Shown here piece by piece: positions 25,401 to 37,100 of a stretch of DNA of 64,000 bases. How positions within the stretch are numbered: the stretch's first letter is position 1; the number at the start of each line of letters is the position of its first letter. Made by a program: the position numbers and the translations under genes. Under the pieces are notes generated by a model. The model saw nothing but the letters and a program-made list of their open reading frames with translations, was not told the DNA's origin and did not search any database. Location of the stretch: the NCBI RefSeq assembly GCF_026212465.1, contig NC_080053.1:1976038-2040037 (forward strand), read 5' to 3'. This stretch comes from Amaranthus tricolor (Eukaryota > Streptophyta > Magnoliopsida > Caryophyllales > Amaranthaceae).

Positions 25401-26825
25401 TCTAGGAGATACTTGCTTTTGAGTACTTTGAATACTAAGGTTGTTGGGATGGAATTGTTAAAAGAATGTTATATTGATGATGTTGATTTTGGAGAAATAT
25501 TTGAAAAATGTCATAACAAACCTCAAGGACTTTTTTACCTCTTTCAAGGATATCTCTTTCGAGGTAATCAATTATGTGTGCCCAGACATAGTGTTAGGGA
25601 GACCTTAATTAAGGAATATCATGAGGGAGGACTTGGAGGACATTTTGGGGAAGAAAAGACCATAGCTCTAGTGAGTGAGACCTTCTTTTGGCCGAAACTT
25701 GCTAAAGATGTCATTCATATTATTAAGAGGTGTGTGCAATGCCTAAAAGCCAAAGCCCACAAAACGTCTCAAGGTCTTTACCAACCTCTTCCTACACCAC
25801 AAAATCCATGGGAAGATGTGAGCTTAGACTTCATAACCGGACTACCTAGAACCTCTAACAATAAGGATTCCATTATGGTTGTTGTTGATAGGTTTTCTAA
25901 GATGGCCCATTTCATTCCTTGTCATACTACACATGATGCTGTTAACATTGCTAATCTTTATTTTAAAGAAATAGTAAGACTACATGGGATAGCAAGAAGT
26001 ATGGTAAGTGATAGAGACTCAAAGTTTCTTAGTCATTTTTGGCTTACTTTGTGGAAAAAGATGGGAACCAAGCTTAACTTTAGTAGTTCTAGCCACCCTC
26101 AGACTGATGGACAAACCGAAGTAACCAATAGGACCTTAGGAACCTTGTTGCGTGCCCTCATTACTAAGAATCCTAAACAATGGGAACAATTGCTACCACA
26201 TGCTGAATTTGCTTATAATCGAGTTCCTAGCAAGACCACCGGTTTTTCTCCTTTCTTTATAGTTTATGGCCTTAATCCTTTAACCCCTATAGATCTTACG
26301 CCTTTTCCTACACCTTTGAAGTTTAGCCATGATGCCGAGACTAGAGCTAATGAGATCCAAAAGTTGCATAAACAAGTTGTGGAAAAGATTGAGAAAATGA
26401 ATAATAAGGTTAAAGAGAAAGTGGACCAAAAGAGAAAAGAAGTGATTTTCAAAGAAGGTGACTTAGTATGGATTTACTTGAGAAAGGATAGGTTTCCCAC
26501 ACAAAGGAAATCAAAGTTAAGTGCTAGAATTGATGGACCGTTCGAAATTTTGGAAAAAGTAAATGACAATGCTTACAAACTAGAGCTACCTAGTAGCTAT
26601 GGTGTGTCTTCTACTTTCAATGTTGCAGATTTGATTACATTTCATGAGGAGGACATGTTACCAAGCTTGAGGTCAAGCTTTTCCAAAGAAGGGGAGGATG
26701 ATGTAGGATCACCTACATCTAGTTCTGCTGAGCTAGCCAAGATCAATATAATGATGCATCAAATGGAAGACGCTAAAATTCAAGGTCCAAAACTGAAATC
26801 CTTTAATTTCGTAGTCATAAACTAA
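22434..26825 (+). CDS. Element A Gag-Pol polyprotein (family 1)
   Basis: This 1463-residue single frame encodes all proteins needed for retrotransposition. Gag covers about residues 1-320, with a CCHC zinc knuckle at C296, C299, H304 and C309. The aspartic protease centre is at D388, as DGGS rather than the usual D[ST]G. Reverse transcriptase (about 560-790) has D672 and the YFDD box at 734-737. RNase H (about 865-990) shows D882, E919, D944 and D987. Integrase has the zinc-binding set H1063, H1070, C1100, C1103 and the catalytic triad D1132, D1193, E1229 (D-x35-E spacing), then a GPF motif at 1368-1370. I chose the ATG at 22434 because it is the first in frame, 65 bp after the LTR. The last 41 codons lie in the 3' LTR. 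No Gag-Pol frameshift is used, so Gag excess must come from processing or another mechanism. Confidence 0.95.
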   Translation: MSQSGEGETSDLSRIVEEQNATIKYLQTQLKEYLDLKRTLREGGDYESESPKVSRQTSRGDDLRVDIPEFEGRLDGDEFLEWVRTVERVFDYKNTDEEKKVKIVALKLRKYASTWWASKCAKREREGKDKIRSWEKMKKQMKEKFLPSYYMQENFTKLQHLQQDGRSVEEYGREFETMIMRCDLKEDDHQTLVRFLNGLDSKIRNIVELQPYACLDDLINLAHKVEKQQRTKMKETSRFTSARTTNFNSYQKNTPHPYSKAHSQDSKALQNNHLKQPVSVPNTPKANTNSFTPRRCFKCQGLGHISSECPNRKMVNLVEFDDHQEENEEGFCDNAELDEEMIYPDEGELLVMRRALSGVKAKDPNPQREAIFHTKCTVKGKICSLIIDGGSCTNVASKTMVDKLNLTATPHPEPYMIQWLNQNKGIPVNSQVLLSFSIGNSYKESLLCDVIPMDACHVLLGRPWQYDRKVMHDGFKNTHTFVLNKKKITLAPYAPGHNSKLQATLTNFHSLIPILKSEQHEFVERKELLLLNDETESVLHDHPLLVPLLDEFAHVFPIEIPNGLPPKRDIQHKIDFIPGSTLPNKPAYRTNPKETEEIRRQVDELLAKGLIRESISPCAVPTLLVPKKTGEMRMCVDSRAINRITIKYRFPIPRLNDLLDDLYGSKVFSKIDLRSGYHQVRIYEGDEWKTAFKTKEGLYEWLVMPFGLSNAPSTFMRLMNQTLKPFLGQFVVVYFDDILVYSQSEDEHVKHLHQVFSVLAKEKLYGNLEKCQFFSESVKFLGFIVSIEGIKADEKKVEAIRDWPVPTTIHQVRSFHGLASFYRRFVPNFSSIMAPITELTKHKTIEWNSKAQAAFDTIKDKLTTAPVLALPNFEDIFEVECDASGVGIGGVLTQNNKPLAYFSEKLNDAKRKYSTYDKEFYAIIRCLEHWRHYLIAKEFVLHSDHEALKFIQSQHKLQSRHAKWVEFLQTFHFTIKHKAGKLNTGADALSRRYLLLSTLNTKVVGMELLKECYIDDVDFGEIFEKCHNKPQGLFYLFQGYLFRGNQLCVPRHSVRETLIKEYHEGGLGGHFGEEKTIALVSETFFWPKLAKDVIHIIKRCVQCLKAKAHKTSQGLYQPLPTPQNPWEDVSLDFITGLPRTSNNKDSIMVVVDRFSKMAHFIPCHTTHDAVNIANLYFKEIVRLHGIARSMVSDRDSKFLSHFWLTLWKKMGTKLNFSSSSHPQTDGQTEVTNRTLGTLLRALITKNPKQWEQLLPHAEFAYNRVPSKTTGFSPFFIVYGLNPLTPIDLTPFPTPLKFSHDAETRANEIQKLHKQVVEKIEKMNNKVKEKVDQKRKEVIFKEGDLVWIYLRKDRFPTQRKSKLSARIDGPFEILEKVNDNAYKLELPSSYGVSSTFNVADLITFHEEDMLPSLRSSFSKEGEDDVGSPTSSSAELAKINIMMHQMEDAKIQGPKLKSFNFVVIN
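26685..26698 (+). other. Polypurine tract of element A
   Basis: AAAGAAGGGGAGGA is an all-purine run that abuts the 3' LTR and would prime plus-strand synthesis. It lies inside the coding frame, where it encodes part of SKEGED. Confidence 0.88.
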
Positions 26826-27869
26826 GTCTTCTTTTTTTTTTTTGGGTCGTTTTATTATTTAAGTCGTTTATTTTATTTCGAGTATTTGGGTCTTTTGTTT
26901 TCTTCGAAATGATATAAGCCAGGTTTAGGATCAAGCTTAATCATTTCTCATGCTTAGTTAGTCGAGTTGTACTTTTCTTTTATTTGAGTTTAGTATTTAA
27001 TTTTGCTCATGGGTCGAATATTATGCGATTGAAACGCAAGCAAGCAGCTGAAAATATCAAGCAAATAAACCAAGGAAATATGAAGAATATAAATATGAAG
27101 GTTCAGCAAGTGGAAGATTAAAAAAATATGTTTAGCAAAATCAAGTTGTTTGAGACAGCAAATAAACCAAGGACATATGAAGATATTTGCAAATCATACA
27201 AGAATTCAGCCGTTGGGAAATCTGATTTTGGTTCATTATTACATGAAGATCTTTTCTACAAAAAACAAATCAGCCTAGAAAATAGCCTATGAAGACTTTG
27301 TAAGATATAGCTATGCACTACAAAATAGCCTAATTATTTCCATAGAAGATTGTAAGATGCAACTTGCAAGTGGACTTGCAAGTGGATTCCTAGCCGTTAA
27401 GAAACAAGCAACATTCTGATTTTTTTGCTTTTTAATTTAATTTTTTTTTTTTATTATTTATTTATTTTTTGTTGGGCTGATTTCCTTTTAGTATAAATAG
27501 GCTTGTAGTTCATGTAATGAAGGCATTCAGCTTGCATAATACAAACACAACCCTTTGAGCAATTTTCCTTGTTCTTATTTGCAATTTACTTTAACTTGGA
27601 TTAGTTTAAGTAATTTGAAGTTCCTATGCTTTTCATACTTTTGGCTAAAGTTTGAATGTGTTCTTAGGAGCCCTTAGATTTGTTTCGTGGTGTATCTGTA
27701 TCGAAGCAACCTTTGGCAAGCCATTTTCAGTTTGAAAAATCAACACATACATTTCATTTTTCCCTTGTTATAAAACCACAAAATCACAAAAACAAATTCA
27801 TTAAACGAAAACAGCAAACTACGTGTGCTTATAGCTTGGTTTTGTTTTGAGGCATACCAATCTATATCA
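26699..27869 (+). repeat. 3' LTR of element A
   Basis: The 1171-bp copy differs from the 5' LTR by about one substitution and two one-base poly-T length changes by eye. The polyprotein stop (26823-26825) lies 127 bp inside it. Confidence 0.95.
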
Positions 27870-27874
27870 AGAAT
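27870..27874. other. Target-site duplication, right of element A (AGAAT)
   Basis: AGAAT directly follows the terminal CA of the 3' LTR and matches 21195-21199. Confidence 0.93.
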
Positions 27875-28077
27875 GAACAAGGATCAATGATCATTGAAGA
27901 ATGAACGATGAAGAATGAATATGGATCAATGATCATTAAAGAATGAACGATGAAGAATGAACAAGGATCAATGATAATTGAAGAATGAACGATGAAGAAT
28001 GAACAAGGATGAATGATCAATGAACAATGAACGATGAAGAATGAACCAGGATCAATGAGCATTGAAGAATGAACGAT

Positions 28078-31000
28078 TTAGAATGAACAAGGATCAATGA
28101 TCATTGAAGATGGAACGATGAAGAATGAACAAGGATCAATGATTAATGAACAATGAACGATGAAAAATGAACAAGGATCAATGAGCATTGAAGAATGAAC
28201 GATGAAGAATGAACGAGGATCAATGATCAATGAACAATGAACGATGAAGAATGAACCAGGATCAATGAACATTGTAGAATGAACGATGAAGAATGTACAA
28301 GGATCAATGATGAATAATGAATGAACGATGAAGAATGAACAAGGATCAATGATCATTGAAGAATGAAATATGAAGAATGAATATGGATCAATGATCATTA
28401 AAGAATGAACGATGAAGAATGAACAAGGATCAATGATCATTGAAGAATGAACGATGAAGAATGAACCAGGATCAATGAGCATTGTAGAATGAACGATGAA
28501 GAATGTACAAGGATCAATGATGAATAATGAATGAATGATGAAGAATGAGCAAGGATCAATGATCATTGAAGATTGAACGATGAAGAATGAATATGGATCA
28601 ATGATCATTAAAGAATGAACGATGAAGAATGAACAAGAATCAATAATCATTTAAGAATGAACGATGAAGAATGAACAAGGATCAATGATCAATGAACAAT
28701 GAACGATGAAGAATGAACCAGGATCAATGAGCATTGAGGAATCAACGATTTAGAATGAACAAGGATCAATGATCATTGAAGATGGAACGATGAAGAATGA
28801 ACAAGGATCAATGATCATTAAAGAATGAACGATGAAGAATGAACAAGGATCAATGATCAATGAACAATGAACGATGAAGAATGAACAAGGATCAATGATC
28901 ATTGAAGAATGAACGATGAAGAATGAATATGGATCAATGATCATTAAAGAATGAACGATGAAGAATGAACAAGGATCAATGATCATTGAAGAATGAACGA
29001 TGAAGAATGAATATGGATCAATGATCATTAAAGAATGAACGATGAAGAATGAACAAGGATCAATGATCATTGAAGAATGAACGATGAAGAATGAACAAGG
29101 ATCAATGATAAATGAACAATGAACGATGAAGAATGAACAAGGATCAATGATCATTGAAGAATGAACGATGAAGAATGAATATGGATCAATGATCATTAAA
29201 GAATGAACGATGAAGAATGAACAAGGATCAATGATCATTGAAGAATGAACGATGAAGAATGAACAAGGATCAATGATCAATAATGAATGAACGATGAAGA
29301 ATGAACAAGGATCAATGATTAATGAACAATGAACGATGAAGAATGAACAAGGTTCAATGAGCATTGAAGAATGAACGATGAAGAATGAACAAGGATCAAT
29401 GATCATTGAAGAATGAACGATGAAGAATGAATATGGATCAATGATCATTAAAGAATGAACGATGAAGAATGAACAAGGATCAATGATAATTGAAGAATGA
29501 ACGATGAAGAATGAACAAGGATGAATGATCAATGAACAATGAACGATGAAGAATGAACCAGGATCAATGAGCATTGAAGAATGAACGATTTAGAATGAAC
29601 AAGGATCAATGATCATTGAAGATGGAACGATGAAGAATGAACAAGGATCAATGATTAATGAACAATGAACGATGAAAAATGAACAAGGATCAATGAGCAT
29701 TGAAGAATGAACGATGAAGAATGAACGAGGATCAATGATCAATGAACAATGAACGATGAAGAATGAACCAGGATCAATGAACATTGTAGAATGAACGATG
29801 AAGAATGTACAAGGATCAATGATGAATAATGAATGAACGATGAAGAATGAACAAGGATCAATGATCATTGAAGAATGAAATATGAAGAATGAATATGGAT
29901 CAATGATCATTAAAGAATGAACGATGAAGAATGAACAAGGATCAATGATCATTGAAGAATGAACGATGAAGAATGAACCAGGATCAATGAGCATTGTAGA
30001 ATGAACGATGAAGAATGTACAAGGATCAATGATGAATAATGAATGAATGATGAAGAATGAGCAAGGATCAATGATCATTGAAGATTGAACGATGAAGAAT
30101 GAATATGGATCAATGATCATTAAAGAATGAACGATGAAGAATGAACAAGAATCAATAATCATTTAAGAATGAACGATGAAGAATGAACAAGGATCAATGA
30201 TCAATGAACAATGAACGATGAAGAATGAACCAGGATCAATGAGCATTGAGGAATCAACGATTTAGAATGAACAAGGATCAATGATCATTGAAGATGGAAC
30301 GATGAAGAATGAACAAGGATCAATGATCATTAAAGAATGAACGATGAAGAATGAACAAGGATCAATGATCAATGAACAATGAACGATGAAGAATGAACAA
30401 GGATCAATGATCATTGAAGAATGAACGATGAAGAATGAATATGGATCAATGATCATTAAAGAATGAACGATGAAGAATGAACAAGGATCAATGATCATTG
30501 AAGAATGAACGATGAAGAATGAATATGGATCAATGATCATTAAAGAATGAACGATGAAGAATGAACAAGGATCAATGATCATTGAAGAATGAACGATGAA
30601 GAATGAACAAGGATCAATGATAAATGAACAATGAACGATGAAGAATGAACAAGGATCAATGATCATTGAAGAATGAACGATGAAGAATGAATATGGATCA
30701 ATGATCATTAAAGAATGAACGATGAAGAATGAACAAGGATCAATGATCATTGAAGAATGAACGATGAAGAATGAACAAGGATCAATGATCAATAATGAAT
30801 GAACGATGAAGAATGAACAAGGATCAATGATTAATGAACAATGAACGATGAAGAATGAACAAGGTTCAATGAGCATTGAAGAATGAACGATGAAGAATGA
30901 ACAAGGATCAATGATCATTGAAGAATGAACGATGAAGAATGAATATGGATCAATGATCATTAAAGAATGAACGATGAAGAATGAACAAGGATCAATGATA

Positions 31001-34000
31001 ATTGAAGAATGAACGATGAAGAATGAACAAGGATGAATGATCAATGAACAATGAACGATGAAGAATGAACCAGGATCAATGAGCATTGAAGAATGAACGA
31101 TTTAGAATGAACAAGGATCAATGATCATTGAAGATGGAACGATGAAGAATGAACAAGGATCAATGATTAATGAACAATGAACGATGAAAAATGAACAAGG
31201 ATCAATGAGCATTGAAGAATGAACGATGAAGAATGAACGAGGATCAATGATCAATGAACAATGAACGATGAAGAATGAACCAGGATCAATGAACATTGTA
31301 GAATGAACGATGAAGAATGTACAAGGATCAATGATGAATAATGAATGAACGATGAAGAATGAACAAGGATCAATGATCATTGAAGAATGAAATATGAAGA
31401 ATGAATATGGATCAATGATCATTAAAGAATGAACGATGAAGAATGAACAAGGATCAATGATCATTGAAGAATGAACGATGAAGAATGAACCAGGATCAAT
31501 GAGCATTGTAGAATGAACGATGAAGAATGTACAAGGATCAATGATGAATAATGAATGAATGATGAAGAATGAGCAAGGATCAATGATCATTGAAGATTGA
31601 ACGATGAAGAATGAATATGGATCAATGATCATTAAAGAATGAACGATGAAGAATGAACAAGAATCAATAATCATTTAAGAATGAACGATGAAGAATGAAC
31701 AAGGATCAATGATCAATGAACAATGAACGATGAAGAATGAACCAGGATCAATGAGCATTGAGGAATCAACGATTTAGAATGAACAAGGATCAATGATCAT
31801 TGAAGATGGAACGATGAAGAATGAACAAGGATCAATGATCATTAAAGAATGAACGATGAAGAATGAACAAGGATCAATGATCAATGAACAATGAACGATG
31901 AAGAATGAACAAGGATCAATGATCATTGAAGAATGAACGATGAAGAATGAATATGGATCAATGATCATTAAAGAATGAACGATGAAGAATGAACAAGGAT
32001 CAATGATCATTGAAGAATGAACGATGAAGAATGAATATGGATCAATGATCATTAAAGAATGAACGATGAAGAATGAACAAGGATCAATGATCATTGAAGA
32101 ATGAACGATGAAGAATGAACAAGGATCAATGATAAATGAACAATGAACGATGAAGAATGAACAAGGATCAATGATCATTGAAGAATGAACGATGAAGAAT
32201 GAATATGGATCAATGATCATTAAAGAATGAACGATGAAGAATGAACAAGGATCAATGATCATTGAAGAATGAACGATGAAGAATGAACAAGGATCAATGA
32301 TCAATAATGAATGAACGATGAAGAATGAACAAGGATCAATGATTAATGAACAATGAACGATGAAGAATGAACAAGGTTCAATGAGCATTGAAGAATGAAC
32401 GATGAAGAATGAACAAGGATCAATGATCATTGAAGAATGAACGATGAAGAATGAATATGGATCAATGATCATTAAAGAATGAACGATGAAGAATGAACAA
32501 GGATCAATGATAATTGAAGAATGAACGATGAAGAATGAACAAGGATGAATGATCAATGAACAATGAACGATGAAGAATGAACCAGGATCAATGAGCATTG
32601 AAGAATGAACGATTTAGAATGAACAAGGATCAATGATCATTGAAGATGGAACGATGAAGAATGAACAAGGATCAATGATTAATGAACAATGAACGATGAA
32701 AAATGAACAAGGATCAATGAGCATTGAAGAATGAACGATGAAGAATGAACGAGGATCAATGATCAATGAACAATGAACGATGAAGAATGAACCAGGATCA
32801 ATGAACATTGTAGAATGAACGATGAAGAATGTACAAGGATCAATGATGAATAATGAATGAACGATGAAGAATGAACAAGGATCAATGATCATTGAAGAAT
32901 GAAATATGAAGAATGAATATGGATCAATGATCATTAAAGAATGAACGATGAAGAATGAACAAGGATCAATGATCATTGAAGAATGAACGATGAAGAATGA
33001 ACCAGGATCAATGAGCATTGTAGAATGAACGATGAAGAATGTACAAGGATCAATGATGAATAATGAATGAATGATGAAGAATGAGCAAGGATCAATGATC
33101 ATTGAAGATTGAACGATGAAGAATGAATATGGATCAATGATCATTAAAGAATGAACGATGAAGAATGAACAAGAATCAATAATCATTTAAGAATGAACGA
33201 TGAAGAATGAACAAGGATCAATGATCAATGAACAATGAACGATGAAGAATGAACCAGGATCAATGAGCATTGAGGAATCAACGATTTAGAATGAACAAGG
33301 ATCAATGATCATTGAAGATGGAACGATGAAGAATGAACAAGGATCAATGATCATTAAAGAATGAACGATGAAGAATGAACAAGGATCAATGATCAATGAA
33401 CAATGAACGATGAAGAATGAACAAGGATCAATGATCATTGAAGAATGAACGATGAAGAATGAATATGGATCAATGATCATTAAAGAATGAACGATGAAGA
33501 ATGAACAAGGATCAATGATCATTGAAGAATGAACGATGAAGAATGAATATGGATCAATGATCATTAAAGAATGAACGATGAAGAATGAACAAGGATCAAT
33601 GATCATTGAAGAATGAACGATGAAGAATGAACAAGGATCAATGATAAATGAACAATGAACGATGAAGAATGAACAAGGATCAATGATCATTGAAGAATGA
33701 ACGATGAAGAATGAATATGGATCAATGATCATTAAAGAATGAACGATGAAGAATGAACAAGGATCAATGATCATTGAAGAATGAACGATGAAGAATGAAC
33801 AAGGATCAATGATCAATAATGAATGAACGATGAAGAATGAACAAGGATCAATGATTAATGAACAATGAACGATGAAGAATGAACAAGGTTCAATGAGCAT
33901 TGAAGAATGAACGATGAAGAATGAACAAGGATCAATGATCATTGAAGAATGAACGATGAAGAATGAATATGGATCAATGATCATTAAAGAATGAACGATG

Positions 34001-34125
34001 AAGAATGAACAAGGATCAATGATAATTGAAGAATGAACGATGAAGAATGAACAAGGATGAATGATCAATGAACAATGAACGATGAAGAATGAACCAGGAT
34101 CAATGAGCATTGAAGAATGAACGAT
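28078..34125 (+). repeat. Four tandem 1512-bp higher-order repeats (36 x 42)
   Basis: The copies start at 28078, 29590, 31102 and 32614. Each carries the same rare variants at the same place: AATAATCATTTAAG near 28641, GATAAATGAACAATG near 29107, GAAATATGAAG near 28364 and a GGTTCAATGAGC near 29352. The minus-strand translations of all four copies (190 and 274 codons per copy) are identical. A fifth related copy begins at 34126 and departs from the pattern (CTTTGAAG near 34486, AATCATTGAAG near 34691). The 208 bp before 28078 is the end of a preceding copy cut by element A. This indicates very recent amplification. Confidence 0.9.
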
Positions 34126-37100
34126 TTAGAATGAACAAGGATCAATGATCATTGAAGATGGAACGATGAAGAATGAACAAGGATCAATGATTAATGAACA
34201 ATGAACGATGAAAAATGAACAAGGATCAATGAGCATTGAAGAATGAACGATGAAGAATGAACGAGGATCAATGATCAATGAACAATGAACGATGAAGAAT
34301 GAACCAGGATCAATGAACATTGTAGAATGAACGATGAAGAATGTACAAGGATCAATGATGAATAATGAATGAACGATGAAGAATGAACAAGGATCAATGA
34401 TCATTGAAGAATGAAATATGAAGAATGAATATGGATCAATGATCATTAAAGAATGAACGATGAAGAATGAACAAGGATCAATGATCTTTGAAGAATGAAC
34501 GATGAAGAATGAACCAGGATCAATGAGCATTGTAGAATGAACGATGAAGAATGTACAAGGATCAATGATGAATAATGAATGAATGATGAAGAATGAGCAA
34601 GGATCAATGATCATTGAAGATTGAACGATGAAGAATGAATATGGATCAATGATCATTAAAGAATGAACGATGAAGAATGAACAAGAATCAATAATCATTG
34701 AAGAATGAACGATGAAGAATGAACAAGGATCAATGATCAATGAACAATGAACGATGAAGAATGAACCAGGATCAATGAGCATTGAGGAATCAACGATTTA
34801 GAATGAACAAGGATCAATGATCATTGAAGATGGAACGATGAAGAATGAACAAGGATCAATGATTAATGAACAATGAACGATGAAAAATGAACAAGGATCA
34901 ATGAGCATTGAAGAATGAACGAGGATCAATGATCAATGAACAATGAACGATGAAGAATGAACCAGGATCAATGAACATTGTAGAATGAACGATGAAGAAT
35001 GTACAAGGATCAATGATGAATAATGAATGAACGATGAAGAATGAACAAGGATCAATGATCATTGAAGAATGAAATATGAAGAATGAATATGGATCAATGA
35101 TCATTAAAGAATGAACGATGAAGAATGAACAAGGATCAATGATCATTGAAGAATGAACGATGAAGAATGAACAAGGATCAATGATCAGTAATGAATGAAC
35201 GATGAAGAATGAACAAGGATCAATGATTAATGAACAATGAACGATGAAGAATGAACAAGGATCAATGAGCATTGAAGAATGAACGATGAAGAATGAACAA
35301 GGATCAATGATCAATGAACAATGAACGATGAAGAATGAAACAGGATCAATGAGCATTGTAGAATGAACGATGAAGAATATACAAGGATCAATGATTAATA
35401 ATGAATGAACGATGAAGAATGAATATGGATCAATGATCATTAAAGAATGAATGATGAAGAATGAACAAGGATCAATGATCATTGAAGAATGAACGATGAA
35501 GAATGAACAAGGATCAATGATCAATGAACAATGAACGATGAAGAATGAACCAGGATCAATGAGCATTGAAGAATGAACGATTTAGAATGAACAAGGATCA
35601 ATGATCATTGAAGATGGAACGATGAAGAATGAACAAGGATCAATGATCATTGAAGAATGAACGATGAAGAATGAATATGGATCAATGATCATTAAAGAAT
35701 GAACGATGAAGAATGAACAAGGATCAATGATCATTGAAGAATGAACGATGAAGAATGAACAAGGATCAATGATCATTGAACAATGAACGATGAAGAATGA
35801 ACCAGGATCAATGAGCATTGAAGAATGAACGATTTAGAATGAACAAGGATCAATGATCATTGAAGATGGAATGATGAAGAATGAACAAGGATCAATGAGC
35901 ATTGAGGAATGAATGATGAAGAATGAACAAGGATCAATAATCAATGAACAATGAAGGATGAAGAATGAACGAGGATCAATGAGCATTGTAGAATGAACGA
36001 TGAAGAATGTACAAGGATCAATGATGAATAATGAATGAACGATGAAGAATGAACAAGGATCAATGATCATTGAAGAATGAACGATGAAGAATGAATATGG
36101 ATCAATGATCATTAAAGAATGAACGATGAAGAATGAACAAGGATCAATGATCATTGAAGAATGAACGATGAAGAATGAACAAGGATCAATGATCAATGAA
36201 CAATGAACGATGAAGAATGAACCAGGATCAATGAGCATTGAAGAATGAACGATTTAGAATGAACAAGAATCAATGATCATTGAAGATGGAACGATGAAGA
36301 ATGAACAAGGATCAATGATCATTGAAGAATGAACGATGAAGAATGAATATGGATCAATGATCATTAAAGAATGAACGATGAAGAATGAACAAGGATCAAT
36401 GATCATTGAAGAATGAACGATGAAGAATGAACAAGGATCAATGATCAATGAACAATGAACGATGAAGAATGAACAAGGATCAATGATCATTGAAGAATGA
36501 ACGATGAAGAATGAATATGGATCAATGATCATTAAAGAATGAACGATGAAGAATGAACAAGGATCAATGATTAATGAACAATGCACGCTGAAGAATGAAC
36601 TCTGATCAATGAGCATTGAAGAATGAACGATTTAGAATGAACAAGAATCAATGATCATTGAAGATGGAACGATGAAGAATGAACAAGGATTAATGATCAT
36701 TGAAGAATAAACGATGAAGAATGAATATGGATCAATGATCATTAAAGAATGAACGATGAAGAATGAACAAGGATCAATGATCATTGAAGAATGAACGATG
36801 AAGAATGAACAAGGATCAATGATCAATGAACAATGAACGATGAAGAATGAACCAGGATCAATGAGCATTGAAGAATGAATGATGAAGAATGAACAAGGAT
36901 CAATGATCAATGAACAATGAACGATGAAGAATGAACGAGGATCAATGAGCATTGTAGAATGAAAGATGAGGAATGTACAAGGATCAATGATGAATAATGA
37001 ATGAACGATGAAGAATGAACAAGGATCAATGATCATTGAAGAATGAACGATGAAGAATGAATATGGATCAATGATCATTAAAGAATGAACGATGAAGAAT

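Larger units (their letters stand above)
21200..27869 (+). mobile_element. Element A: complete Ty3/gypsy retrotransposon (family 1)
   Basis: This is a 6670-bp element with, in order, a 1169-bp 5' LTR, a tRNA-Met primer site, a single 1463-residue gag-pol frame, a polypurine tract and a 1171-bp 3' LTR. A 5-bp duplication flanks it. By eye the LTRs differ by one substitution (A at 21630, G at 27130) and two one-base changes in poly-T runs, so the insertion is very recent. No stop or frameshift breaks the polyprotein, so it is structurally able to be autonomous. Domain order RT, RNase H, integrase identifies Ty3/gypsy. The frame running into the 3' LTR and the C-terminal sequence suggest a CRM-like chromovirus, which would need an RT phylogeny to confirm. 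Confidence 0.96.

Noticed and set aside
22434..26825. An infectious retrovirus with an envelope gene
   Set aside because: There is no third frame or envelope-like product between integrase and the 3' LTR in any element; the coding region runs directly into the LTR.
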